From the NCBI GenBank assembly GCA_017554745.1, contig JAFZHS010000028.1:1-50956 (forward strand): 50,956 nucleotides of DNA, read 5' to 3'. Source of the DNA: Clostridiales bacterium. GTDB taxonomy: Bacteria > Bacillota > Clostridia > Saccharofermentanales > Saccharofermentanaceae. The number at the start of each line of letters is the position of its first letter. The stretch's first letter is position 1. Of this stretch, positions 9,016-16,364 are shown one piece after another. The notes under the pieces were generated by a model. The model was not told the origin of the DNA. It searched no databases and saw only the letters and a program-made list of their open reading frames with translations. The position numbers were made by a program, and so were the translations under genes.

Positions 9016-10263
9016 ATGAAGCGTCCCAATCCGACATTTCTTAAAAGAGCTGAGGGGATAAAGAAATCCCGCAAAAAGCGCACGCTTATAATCATCCTGG
9101 TATTGCTGGTGATCACTTTTGTCATCGTGTTCATCAGCTCCATAGCGGCCGCGCAGGATAACTACCGCCTCATGTTCCCTGATCTTGTCGGTGCCGCGAC
9201 GAGTACTACTACCGAGTATTCCAAATACCAGAGGCCTGTCCACACCACGACCGAGACCACTACGGAAACGACAACTGAGGAGACGACCACGGAGCTGCAT
9301 GCGGTCCTCGCTGCCACACCTACTCCTATCGTTAATACCGACCGCGCGCCGACGGGTTCACAGAACAATTCTCCTGACCCCTTCTACGAGGACTGGTCAT
9401 TCAGTTTTAAGCCCATGGAAGTCCAGACGGCGACCTACCAGCAGCGCGCCGTAGGCCTTGAAGAGCTTAAAGGAAAGGTCGAAAACTACCAGAAGAACCA
9501 TCCCAACATGAGGATCTGCTATGAGTTCGTATCGCTCTCCTCGGGTGAACGCCTGGGCATCGACGAGCTTGATCCCGTTGTTCCTTCAGGCGCTATGGCG
9601 ATACCTTTCGGGATCGTTTACTACGATCAGAATGCCAGTGTTACTAGCGCTCTTTCAGAGGTAGTAACATACGATTCGAACTACAGGGGATCACGCACCT
9701 CCTCTTATATCGCCAAAACTTACTCCTACGGCAAGCAGTTCTATATGCGTACGATCCTTCACTATGCGATCGCCAAAAACGACAGTATAGCTCTCAATTA
9801 CCTGATCGATCAGCTTGGCGGCATGGATGAAGCGCTCAAAGGTGTCGACGCCATAAGCGGATATATCTCATACAGCGACTCGAGCATTTACAAGGATTAC
9901 CAGAACAAAGAACACCGTATCTCGGGTACGATCTCATGCTATGACATGGGCAATTACATCTCATACATGTACCATGAGTACGTTAACAACCCCAAGACGT
10001 ACCAGCGTCTCTTAAACGACCTGGCCGTAAACGAGATCGATTCTCCCCTTCAGGCTGCTTTCCCGCAGGATACCAAGATCCTCCACATTCTCGGCCGCAA
10101 CACCGAAATGAACGCTTACCTCGAGTGCGCGATAATCGACTACAAAGAGCCCGTCGCTCTCATCATCTATGTCGAGGCTGCTTCACCCGATTCGGCAGGC
10201 ACCGCCATCGCCACACTCGGCGGATATACGCAGAAATTCTTAGAAGACTGTTATAGCGTTTAA
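9016..10263 (+). CDS. Membrane-anchored beta-lactamase-fold protein without catalytic motifs
   Basis: A 415-residue protein with a basic cytoplasmic tail, one transmembrane helix (about 24-46), a Thr/Glu-rich linker (61-115) and an extracellular domain resembling class A beta-lactamase (PF13354-type). The segment HYAIAKNDSIALNYLIDQLGG (about 249-269) aligns with the SDN-motif helix of that family. The family SxxK is replaced by SGAM or GAMA (191-195), SDN by KND, and the C-terminal KTG by ILG. It is therefore unlikely to hydrolyse beta-lactams and may bind peptidoglycan or act as a scaffold. The ATG at 9016 or an overlapping TTG at 9013 could start it; neither has an SD, and coupling to fhs is likely. 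Confidence 0.75.
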   Translation: MKRPNPTFLKRAEGIKKSRKKRTLIIILVLLVITFVIVFISSIAAAQDNYRLMFPDLVGAATSTTTEYSKYQRPVHTTTETTTETTTEETTTELHAVLAATPTPIVNTDRAPTGSQNNSPDPFYEDWSFSFKPMEVQTATYQQRAVGLEELKGKVENYQKNHPNMRICYEFVSLSSGERLGIDELDPVVPSGAMAIPFGIVYYDQNASVTSALSEVVTYDSNYRGSRTSSYIAKTYSYGKQFYMRTILHYAIAKNDSIALNYLIDQLGGMDEALKGVDAISGYISYSDSSIYKDYQNKEHRISGTISCYDMGNYISYMYHEYVNNPKTYQRLLNDLAVNEIDSPLQAAFPQDTKILHILGRNTEMNAYLECAIIDYKEPVALIIYVEAASPDSAGTAIATLGGYTQKFLEDCYSV

Positions 10264-10300
10264 GGTGTCCTATTAATCGAAGTGCTATATTTTTCTTTTA

Positions 10301-10309
10301 TGTTATAAT
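10301..10309 (+). promoter_or_regulatory. Extended -10 promoter of the SRP RNA
   Basis: TGTTATAAT is a perfect extended -10 with no good -35. Transcription would start near 10316, just ahead of the SRP RNA helix. Confidence 0.6.
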
Positions 10310-10329
10310 CCTTATGTTTGATGAATGAG

Positions 10330-10484
10330 AAGTTCGTCCCGCGCGGTCTGCCGCCGGCCAAGGTCCCGTGCGATTTCGGGCTGTGAACCCTGTCAGGTCC
10401 GGAAGGAAGCAGCAGTAAGCGGTTTACGGAGTGCGCCGCGGGTCAAGCCTTACCGACGGCAGTTCGGGCGGGACGGACTTTTTT
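10330..10484 (+). ncRNA. ffs: Signal recognition particle RNA (small bacterial type, long basal stem)
   Basis: The universally conserved apical loop GTCAGGTCCGGAAGGAAGCA lies at 10391-10410, followed by GCAGTAAGC. The ends pair over 13 bp (AAGTTCGTCCCGC at 10330-10342 with GCGGGACGGACTT at 10468-10480, one G-U), and a T-run at 10479-10484 ends the transcript. The RNA binds Ffh and targets nascent membrane proteins. Placement just before dnaX is conserved in Bacillota. At about 150 nt it is longer than the usual 100-nt small type because the basal helix is extended; I see no Alu domain with certainty. Confidence 0.93.
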
Positions 10485-10520
10485 AGTTTAGGCTTTAGTA
10501 TTCAGCTCAAGGGATTAATT

Positions 10521-12770
10521 ATGGAAGATCATGTCGTTCTCTACAGACAGTACAGACCTCTGACATTCGATGACGTTGTCGGGCAGGAAGCTGCTGTCGG
10601 TGCTTTAAGGCAGTCAGTTATTGCAAAGAAGCTCGCTCACGCTTATCTTTTCTGCGGCCAGCATGGTACGGGCAAGACCACGATCGCTAAGATATTTGCC
10701 CGCGCGGTCAACTGCGAGCACCCCGTTAACGGTAATCCGTGCAACGAGTGCCCTACATGTAAGGGTATCCTTGACGGCTCTATCTTAGACGTCACCGAGA
10801 TGGATGCCGCTTCCAATAACGGAGTTGACGACATCAGGCCCATCCTTCAGGAAGTAAATTTTGCTCCTACAAGGACTACATATAAGGTCTACATCATCGA
10901 CGAGGTCCATATGCTCTCGAAGGGTGCTTTCAATGCCCTCCTTAAGACCATCGAGGAGCCTCCGAAGCATGTCATCTTCGTTTTCGCGACGACAGAATCA
11001 GACAAGATCCCGGCGACGATCATCTCGCGCTGCCAAAGATACGACTTCAAGAGGATCCCCATAGACCTCATCTCAGGAAGATTAAGAGAGGTCTGCGGCA
11101 AGTCAGGCATCAGGGCTTCCGAAGACGCATTAAGGCTCATCGCCTCCAGATCCGACGGCGCTTTGAGAGACGCGCTGTCACTTCTTGACCAGATCTCTGC
11201 TATCTCGGGCGGAGACAAGGAGATCAGCTCCCAGGACGTTGAGAGGATCACGGGCACGGTAGACAGTTCCTTCCTCTTCAAGATGGCCAACTGCCTCATC
11301 GACGCGCGCTTCGACGAGCTCATCGACCTTTGCGAGATCCTCAATAACTCAGGTAAGAACCAGGTCCGTTTCACGCTTGATCTCGCAAGCTATTTCAGAG
11401 ACCTGTTGATAATAAGAGTTAAGGCAGACCCGGTTATCTATCTGCCATACCCCAAAGAGACCATCAAGGATATGTATCAGACGGCCGCCAAGGTCAGCGC
11501 CGATACATTGACCGGATATATCAGCTATCTTTCCAAAGAGTACGCAGAGCTCCGCAAGTCGCCCGATATCGCGACGAGCTTCGAGCTTATGCTGATGCGC
11601 CTTTGCGGAAGAAAGTCTTCGCTCCCCGTCACTCCCATCGTCATTCCCGACTTTGAGAAGAAGCAGGCGCAGAAGGCAGCTGAGATCACTTTCAGTGACA
11701 CTAAGCCTTCTTATGAGGACAAAAAGGACGATGCGGAAGCTAAGACGGAAGCAGAGCCCGTTAAGGATGAAGGATCAGAGGAAAAGCCTGCTGCTGAACC
11801 TGTTAAGGATGAAGCAAAGCCTGCTTTTACGGCACCCGAGCCTTACAGGCCCAAGCCGTCATCTGCACCTGCTCCCTACAGGCCGCAGCCGTCTGCTGCG
11901 CCTTCAAGCGCATTCTCATTCACCGCGGCAGCTAAGGACAGCGCAGAAGAAACACCCAAGACTCCCATCGAGTCTGTATTTGCGATCAAGCAGGAGATCC
12001 CTGCAGCTCCTTCTGCAGCAGAAGACAAAGAGCCTTCAGACGATCCCGACGATGCTTATATCCCTGCAACGGATCCCGCGGATGAGCCTGATGAGCCCAC
12101 GATATTCTCATATATCCCCGAAGATACCGAGCCTCAGCTGAGCTTCGGTCTTGATGAGCCTGAAGGATCTCCGGCTCCCTCTTCTTATGAGAGCGAAGGA
12201 TCCTCCAAGGGTATATTCTCCGGCCTTTCATCATCTTTCCTCGCAGATCTTGCAGGTGATCTTGATGTTAAGGAAACATCTTCCAAAGAGCCGGAGAGAG
12301 CCGTCCCGGAAAAGCCGCGTTCTCAGCTGGTAGCCCAGACCGAGAGAAGCGGACTTATCGTTGACGGTCCTTCAAAGGATTCTGTAAGAGCTCCTTCCTT
12401 CACAGGCGAGGATGCCGATCTGGCAGTCAGATGGACCAGTGTCACATCAAAGCTTCACGGCACCAATGAGAACATCGCGGTCATATTAGAGCGCACAAAG
12501 CTCAGGAAAGAAGGCGATTCCGCATACGTCGTATTCGAAGACAACGACATGAAGCTTCTTTCCAATCTTAAGAACTCACAGTCGTTCAGACAGATATCCG
12601 CGAGCATAAAGGATGAGTTCGGAGCAGACCACCTCTACCTTTGCACGGTTACACAGTACTCCAACCAGGAGAAGAAGAACCGCGCGAGCGAGCAGGACAG
12701 AAAGCTCGACAGCTTAAGCGAACGTTCGGCCAATATGGGCGTTCCGACTGATGTTCATTTCGGAGACTAA
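10521..12770 (+). CDS. dnaX: DNA polymerase III subunit gamma/tau
   Basis: Clamp-loader ATPase of the replisome. Walker A GQHGTGKT is at residues 46-53, a four-cysteine zinc module at 65/74/77/80, Walker B DEVHML near 126, and the SRC sensor motif follows (ISRCQRY). At 749 aa it is much longer than the 560 or so of B. subtilis. The extra length is a Pro/Ala/Glu/Ser-rich linker from about residue 400 to 620, before a short conserved C-terminal tau-like domain. The start is the ATG at 10521 with AAGGGA upstream; a longer frame from 10431 would run through the SRP RNA. No obvious slippery A-run for programmed frameshifting was noticed. Confidence 0.96.
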   Translation: MEDHVVLYRQYRPLTFDDVVGQEAAVGALRQSVIAKKLAHAYLFCGQHGTGKTTIAKIFARAVNCEHPVNGNPCNECPTCKGILDGSILDVTEMDAASNNGVDDIRPILQEVNFAPTRTTYKVYIIDEVHMLSKGAFNALLKTIEEPPKHVIFVFATTESDKIPATIISRCQRYDFKRIPIDLISGRLREVCGKSGIRASEDALRLIASRSDGALRDALSLLDQISAISGGDKEISSQDVERITGTVDSSFLFKMANCLIDARFDELIDLCEILNNSGKNQVRFTLDLASYFRDLLIIRVKADPVIYLPYPKETIKDMYQTAAKVSADTLTGYISYLSKEYAELRKSPDIATSFELMLMRLCGRKSSLPVTPIVIPDFEKKQAQKAAEITFSDTKPSYEDKKDDAEAKTEAEPVKDEGSEEKPAAEPVKDEAKPAFTAPEPYRPKPSSAPAPYRPQPSAAPSSAFSFTAAAKDSAEETPKTPIESVFAIKQEIPAAPSAAEDKEPSDDPDDAYIPATDPADEPDEPTIFSYIPEDTEPQLSFGLDEPEGSPAPSSYESEGSSKGIFSGLSSSFLADLAGDLDVKETSSKEPERAVPEKPRSQLVAQTERSGLIVDGPSKDSVRAPSFTGEDADLAVRWTSVTSKLHGTNENIAVILERTKLRKEGDSAYVVFEDNDMKLLSNLKNSQSFRQISASIKDEFGADHLYLCTVTQYSNQEKKNRASEQDRKLDSLSERSANMGVPTDVHFGD

Positions 12771-12779
12771 GACTGATAT

Positions 12780-12807
12780 TTGGCCCTTAAGGATTTAAGT
12801 ATATAAT
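12780..12807 (+). promoter_or_regulatory. Internal promoter before ybaB
   Basis: TTGGCC (12780-12785), 16 nt, TATAAT (12802-12807), directly after the dnaX stop. It would allow ybaB-recR-rqcP expression independent of dnaX. Confidence 0.55.
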
Positions 12808-12838
12808 TTGAAAGATTAATTTTTCGGAGGTTATAACA

Positions 12839-13177
12839 ATGGCAAAAGGATTCCGCGGCGGAATGGGAATGGGCGGCAACATGAGCCAGGTAGTAGCTCA
12901 GGCCCAGAGAATGCAGAGACAGATCGAGATGGCTCAGGCTGAGATCCAGGCTATGGAATTTACAGGCACTGCAGGCGGCGAACTCGTAAAGGTGGTTGTT
13001 ACAGGCAAACATCAGGTCACGAAAATTGAGATTGCCAAAGAAGTCGTTGATCCCGAAGATATCGAAGGCCTCCAGGATCTCATCGTAGCAGCTTGCAACC
13101 AGGCTCTTGAGCAGATCGACAAGACCAACCAGGAGCGTATCGGTTCCATCACCGGCGGCATGAAGATGCCCTTCTGA
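12839..13177 (+). CDS. ybaB: Nucleoid-associated protein, YbaB/EbfC family
   Basis: A 112-residue protein with a glycine-rich N-terminus (FRGGMGMGGNM), then a helical MQRQIEMAQAEIQAMEFTGTAGGE segment typical of YbaB/EbfC dimers that bind DNA. GGAGG lies 8 nt before the ATG. Its position between dnaX and recR is conserved across bacteria. The precise cellular role is not settled in any organism, but the family call is secure. Confidence 0.95.
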   Translation: MAKGFRGGMGMGGNMSQVVAQAQRMQRQIEMAQAEIQAMEFTGTAGGELVKVVVTGKHQVTKIEIAKEVVDPEDIEGLQDLIVAACNQALEQIDKTNQERIGSITGGMKMPF

Positions 13178-13179
13178 TA

Positions 13180-13803
13180 ATGGCAAGATATTCGCCTTCA
13201 ATACAGAATCTCATATCGCAGTTAAGCAGTCTTCCGGGTATAGGCGGCAAGTCTGCGCAGCGCTTGGCATTCCACATCCTCGCAATGGAAGACAAGGATG
13301 CCGAGGCGCTTATTGCTGCGATCTCATCGGCAAGGGACTCTACAAAGAGATGCACCTGCTGTCAGAATTTCACTGATTCTGACCCCTGCCCTATCTGCTC
13401 TGATCCGTTGAGGGATAAGACGACTGTACTGGTCGTCGAGTCGCCGAGGGACGTATCGACATTCGAGCGCGCCCATGAGTACAAGGGGCTCTACCACGTG
13501 CTTCACGGAGTATTTAACCCGATGAAGTCCATGAGCATCTCGGATACCACTATCCCGGATCTTATAAAGCGTCTGGCAGACCACCCCGAGATCACCGAGG
13601 TGATCGTTGCGACAAACCAGACAGCGGAAGGCAACGCGACAGCGCTTTACCTGTCCAGGATGCTCGGACCTTCCGGCATCAAGGTATCACGCCTTGCATC
13701 TGGTCTTCCCATGGGCTCAGACATCGAATACGCTGACGACTTAACTCTCCTGTCCGCTCTCAAGGGAAGAGTAATGCTTACGGGGGACAATAATGAGGCT
13801 TGA
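13180..13803 (+). CDS. recR: Recombination mediator RecR
   Basis: Acts with RecF/RecO to load RecA on gapped DNA. It shows an N-terminal helix-hairpin-helix (SSLPGIGGKSAQRLAFHIL), a zinc finger with cysteines 58/61/70/73 (RCTCC...PCPIC), then a TOPRIM domain (VLVVESPRDVSTFERA). The length (207 aa) is slightly above the usual 198-200. The start is 3 bases after the ybaB stop. The last 11 bases overlap rqcP, so the two are coupled. Confidence 0.96.
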   Translation: MARYSPSIQNLISQLSSLPGIGGKSAQRLAFHILAMEDKDAEALIAAISSARDSTKRCTCCQNFTDSDPCPICSDPLRDKTTVLVVESPRDVSTFERAHEYKGLYHVLHGVFNPMKSMSISDTTIPDLIKRLADHPEITEVIVATNQTAEGNATALYLSRMLGPSGIKVSRLASGLPMGSDIEYADDLTLLSALKGRVMLTGDNNEA

Positions 13804-14035
13804 TAAATTCCTTAAACTGTCCAGGGTAATAAAGCGCAGGACCGTTGCAAATGACGTCTGCCAGGCAGGAAGAGTAACGGTAAACGGCAAGCCCGCCAAG
13901 CCGTCAGTAAAGCTCAAGGTAGGAGATGTGGTAAGTATCCTTTTCGGAAGCGGCGAGGTCAAATTCAAGGTCACAGCCCTTCCCGAGACAGTCAGAAAAG
14001 AAGAAGCAGCTTCCATGTACGAGCTCTTGGAATAA
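13793..14035 (+). CDS. rqcP: S4-domain ribosome quality control protein RqcP (YabO/Hsp15-like)
   Basis: An 80-residue S4 RNA-binding protein beginning MRLDKFLKLSRVIKRR, the hallmark of RqcP/YabO and Hsp15. RqcP binds obstructed 50S subunits and supports alanine tailing by RqcH. The GRVTVNGKPAKPSVKLKVGD segment is the S4 core. It overlaps recR by 11 bp. In spore formers yabP and yabQ usually follow before divIC; here divIC comes next. Confidence 0.9.
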   Translation: MRLDKFLKLSRVIKRRTVANDVCQAGRVTVNGKPAKPSVKLKVGDVVSILFGSGEVKFKVTALPETVRKEEAASMYELLE

Positions 14036-14084
14036 GGCATTTCGAAGCCTCAAGACACGATAATATTACAAGTATTTTAAGTTT

Positions 14085-14115
14085 AACCCCGAGTTGTTGT
14101 TTTGCACTCGGGGTT
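14085..14115 (+). other. Perfect 10-bp hairpin between rqcP and divIC
   Basis: AACCCCGAGT (14085-14094) pairs with ACTCGGGGTT (14106-14115) around an 11-nt loop. There is no T-run on the plus strand, so a classical terminator is not supported. It may separate or stabilise segments of the operon mRNA. Confidence 0.6.
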
Positions 14116-14158
14116 ATGTAATAGTAACTGTATATCACTATCTTTGAGGAGGCATAAC

Positions 14159-14470
14159 TTGCGCAAGATAAGACGCAAACCAGGCGGAATATCCTTCCTT
14201 ACGGCAATGATCTGCATCTGCTTCGTTGTCGTCGGTATTCTTTGTGTCACCAAGTATGCCAACATCCACAAGCAGAAGGAGCGTCTTGCAGCAGAGAACT
14301 CCTCTCTCATCGCACAGTCCGAGGCTTTATCCGACAAGCTTAAGCAGATCAGGGCACAGGAAGAATTCGGACAGGACGATGCTTATATCGAGAGTGTCGC
14401 AAGATCGCAGCTCGATATGGTCTACCCCGGCGAAGTAGTCTTCAGACGTTCCGGTGAAAAGTACGATTAA
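14159..14470 (+). CDS. divIC: Septum formation initiator, DivIC/FtsB family
   Basis: A bitopic division protein of 103 residues: basic N-terminus RKIRRKPGG, a transmembrane helix (about 11-30), then a coiled coil (HKQKERLAAENSSLIAQSEALSDKLKQI) and the conserved YIESVARSQLDMVYPGEVVF end. DivIC forms the FtsB-like part of the FtsL/DivIB complex. The start is TTG at 14159, with GAGGAGG (14146-14152) at 6 nt. A longer frame from another TTG at 14102 starts inside the preceding hairpin and has no SD. The gene order rqcP-divIC is conserved. Confidence 0.9.
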   Translation: MRKIRRKPGGISFLTAMICICFVVVGILCVTKYANIHKQKERLAAENSSLIAQSEALSDKLKQIRAQEEFGQDDAYIESVARSQLDMVYPGEVVFRRSGEKYD

Positions 14471-14494
14471 GATTTGCAGAGAATAAAAAAATGA

Positions 14495-14522
14495 GGTGAC
14501 GGTATCAGCCGTCACCTTTTTT
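14495..14522. terminator. Bidirectional intrinsic terminator
   Basis: GGTGACGG/CCGTCACC stem, 6-nt loop, TTTTTT after it on the plus strand and an A-run before it. It ends the divIC operon and can also serve the convergent flavoprotein gene. Confidence 0.85.
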
Positions 14523-15768
14523 ATTGCATGGAAAGAATGCTCTTTGCCGCCAGATATGCTTCGCTCATGCAGGCCTGAAGATTAAATCCTCCGCTTATTC
14601 CGTCGACATCAAGGGCTTCGCCGATAATATAAAGGCCCGGGACAAGCTTGGACTGCATGGTCTTGCGGTCAACTTCCTTGAGAGATACGCCGCCCCTGGT
14701 AACATATGCCTTGTCCAAGGACGGGGCTTCGGCAATATTAATCTTCAGATGCTTGGTCTCGCGGAGAAGCTTTCTGCGGTTCTCCTTCGAAAAGCCCTGC
14801 GCATAAATGTCAGCAGACCCCGCTCTCGCGGATATCTCCCCTGCCACGGAAGCGGGAATGTATCTTGCGATGAGATTCGTGATCTTGGTATCGGGATGCT
14901 CTCCGATGAGTCCTATCAATTCCCTGTCAAACTCTTCATCGCTCATGGAAGGGATAAGGTCTAACTCCAGATAAGCGTTCATGCCTGTAATGTCTGCCGG
15001 GATCTCTCTTGCGATCTCCATAACCGCGGGGCCTGTGAGGCCGAAATCTGCAAATAAGATCTCGCCTTTGGTCGAAGCGGACTGCCTATCTGACAGATAT
15101 AACGAGACTTTGGCTTCTAATGACACGCCGCTCAAAGCCTTAGTCAATACGGCTGATTCAGTGTCAGCCTTTACTGGCGCGAGCGCTCCTCTTGCGGGAA
15201 TGACTGTGTGACCAAAGCCTTCTAAAAACTTATATGAATCTCCTTCTGAACCTGTCTTCGGGAAAGAACTGCCTCCGCACGAGATGATCACAGTATCAAA
15301 TTCCAACCGTCCTTTAGCGGTATTGACTTCAAAGGCATCGCCCTTCTTTATATCAAGGACATTTGCTCCGCTTAATACCTTCACATGGTCCGAAATGTAT
15401 GATACAAGCGTATCCCTTACCGTTACCGCGCTGTCGCAGACTGGGAAGATCCTGTTGTTGTCTTCTTCCTTTGTCTTTAATCCCAGGTCGTTCTCGAAAA
15501 ATCTTATCGTGTCCTCGGGGCCGAATTCCTTGAGGGCAGGATAGATGAAGTTGCCCGCTTCGTGATAGCAGTTCTTGAGCACGGAAGGATCTTTGCGGTT
15601 GGTGATATTGCAGCGGCCGTGACCTGTGAGTGTCAGCTTTTTGCCGGGAACGGGATTCTTCTCGAGAACAGTTATTTCTATATCACTGCTTCCTGAAAGC
15701 CTTTTTAACTGGCAGGCTGCAAAAAGGCCCGCAGCACCACCGCCGATTATTCCTATACGCATACTCAT
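14521..15768 (-). CDS. NAD(P)/FAD-dependent oxidoreductase, HI0933/BaiN-RdsA family
   Basis: A 415-residue flavoprotein. An N-terminal Rossmann dinucleotide motif (IGIIGGGAAGLFAA) is followed by the family signature GKKLTLTGHGRCNITN, and a C-terminal GxxD-type FAD motif lies in GLYIIGEALDVDGISGGFNLQ. Substrates of this family are mostly unknown; some members are implicated in bile-acid or other reductions, which cannot be transferred here. The ATG at 15768 overlaps the upstream stop (TGATG); an internal ATG at 15762 (MRIGIIGG) is equally possible. It is coupled to the 87-aa gene upstream. Confidence 0.88.
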   Translation of the reverse strand: MSMRIGIIGGGAAGLFAACQLKRLSGSSDIEITVLEKNPVPGKKLTLTGHGRCNITNRKDPSVLKNCYHEAGNFIYPALKEFGPEDTIRFFENDLGLKTKEEDNNRIFPVCDSAVTVRDTLVSYISDHVKVLSGANVLDIKKGDAFEVNTAKGRLEFDTVIISCGGSSFPKTGSEGDSYKFLEGFGHTVIPARGALAPVKADTESAVLTKALSGVSLEAKVSLYLSDRQSASTKGEILFADFGLTGPAVMEIAREIPADITGMNAYLELDLIPSMSDEEFDRELIGLIGEHPDTKITNLIARYIPASVAGEISARAGSADIYAQGFSKENRRKLLRETKHLKINIAEAPSLDKAYVTRGGVSLKEVDRKTMQSKLVPGLYIIGEALDVDGISGGFNLQACMSEAYLAAKSILSMQ

Positions 15769-16031
15769 CAGGATTCAACTGCTTTTATCTGGAATCTGTC
15801 GAACCTGACCGTCTCCGTGTACTGTTCACGGAAAAAGATTGTCTGGCCGAAAGCCGCAAATTCCTTGGTGTTCTTCTTCATCCACATGGGAACGGGGATA
15901 TCGAGCTGCCTGCAGAGCTCTATGAGGGCTTTTTCCAGACACTTTGCATACGAGGTGTCTGTATCCTCCGTAATAACCGTCTTAATCTCGGTCATTCTGT
16001 TCGCTACAAAGAGCCGGCCTTCGAGTGTCAA
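15768..16031 (-). CDS. Small conserved-looking protein of unknown function
   Basis: An 87-residue soluble protein that I do not recognise. Its final segment is rich in charged and aromatic residues (MWMKKNTKEFAAFGQTIFFREQY), and no motif, signal peptide or membrane helix is visible. TTG at 16031 has GGAGG 10 nt upstream; an ATG 12 codons later lacks an SD. Its stop overlaps the start of the HI0933-family flavoprotein, so the two are cotranscribed and perhaps functionally linked. Confidence 0.65.
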   Translation of the reverse strand: MTLEGRLFVANRMTEIKTVITEDTDTSYAKCLEKALIELCRQLDIPVPMWMKKNTKEFAAFGQTIFFREQYTETVRFDRFQIKAVES

Positions 16032-16103
16032 AACCCAAAATCCTCCGTGTTTGCTTAATTCTTTGCCACTATTTTGCCTTTTTTGAATCTTAAAGTAAAT
16101 ATT

Positions 16104-16196
16104 GAGGGTGGTAAGATATGGTTGTTCAAAGTAATTGTTCCTTACTTCATAACACCCTCCTTAAGACACTGACACCCCCTCGTCAGTGTCTTTTAT
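16104..16196 (+). ncRNA. Possible small structured RNA ending in a terminator
   Basis: GAGGGTG (16104-16110) pairs with CACCCTC (16153-16159), and inside it GTAAG (16111-16115) pairs with CTTAC (16141-16145). A strong plus-strand terminator follows at once. No plus-strand gene lies upstream that the terminator could serve. The upstream promoter is weak (TTGCCT, 16 nt, TAAATA). This is an inference from structure only. Confidence 0.3.
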
Positions 16197-16200
16197 TTTC
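16163..16200 (+). terminator. Orphan plus-strand intrinsic terminator
   Basis: AAGACACTGAC (16163-16173) and GTCAGTGTCTT (16182-16192) form a perfect 11-bp stem followed by TTTATTTTC. The genes on its upstream side are on the opposite strand. Confidence 0.75.
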
Positions 16201-16275
16201 GGAGATTTTCCAAAATATAAAAATTCTTGATAGTAAAAATAACAATAAAACCAACCTATATGACTTCTTTTCTTA

Positions 16276-16304
16276 TTGATAATGTAAAAATCAAGTTGTA
16301 AAAT
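16276..16304 (+). promoter_or_regulatory. Promoter of the zinc-ribbon/HD-like gene
   Basis: TTGATA (16276-16281), 17 nt, TAAAAT (16299-16304). The leader of about 54 nt contains a small CGGAT/ATCCG hairpin. The 333-base gap upstream of this gene otherwise holds the candidate small RNA and its terminator. Confidence 0.7.
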
Positions 16305-16364
16305 GAAAAGGAAATTATATTTGCGGATTTCCGACGGACATCCGTGATACAGGAGGTCACAATC

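Noticed and set aside
9016..10263. Functional class A beta-lactamase
   Set aside because: SxxK, SDN and KTG motifs are all replaced.
10431..10520. N-terminal extension of dnaX
   Set aside because: It would translate the 3' part of the SRP RNA and its terminator. The ATG at 10521 has an SD and begins at the conserved DnaX N-terminus.
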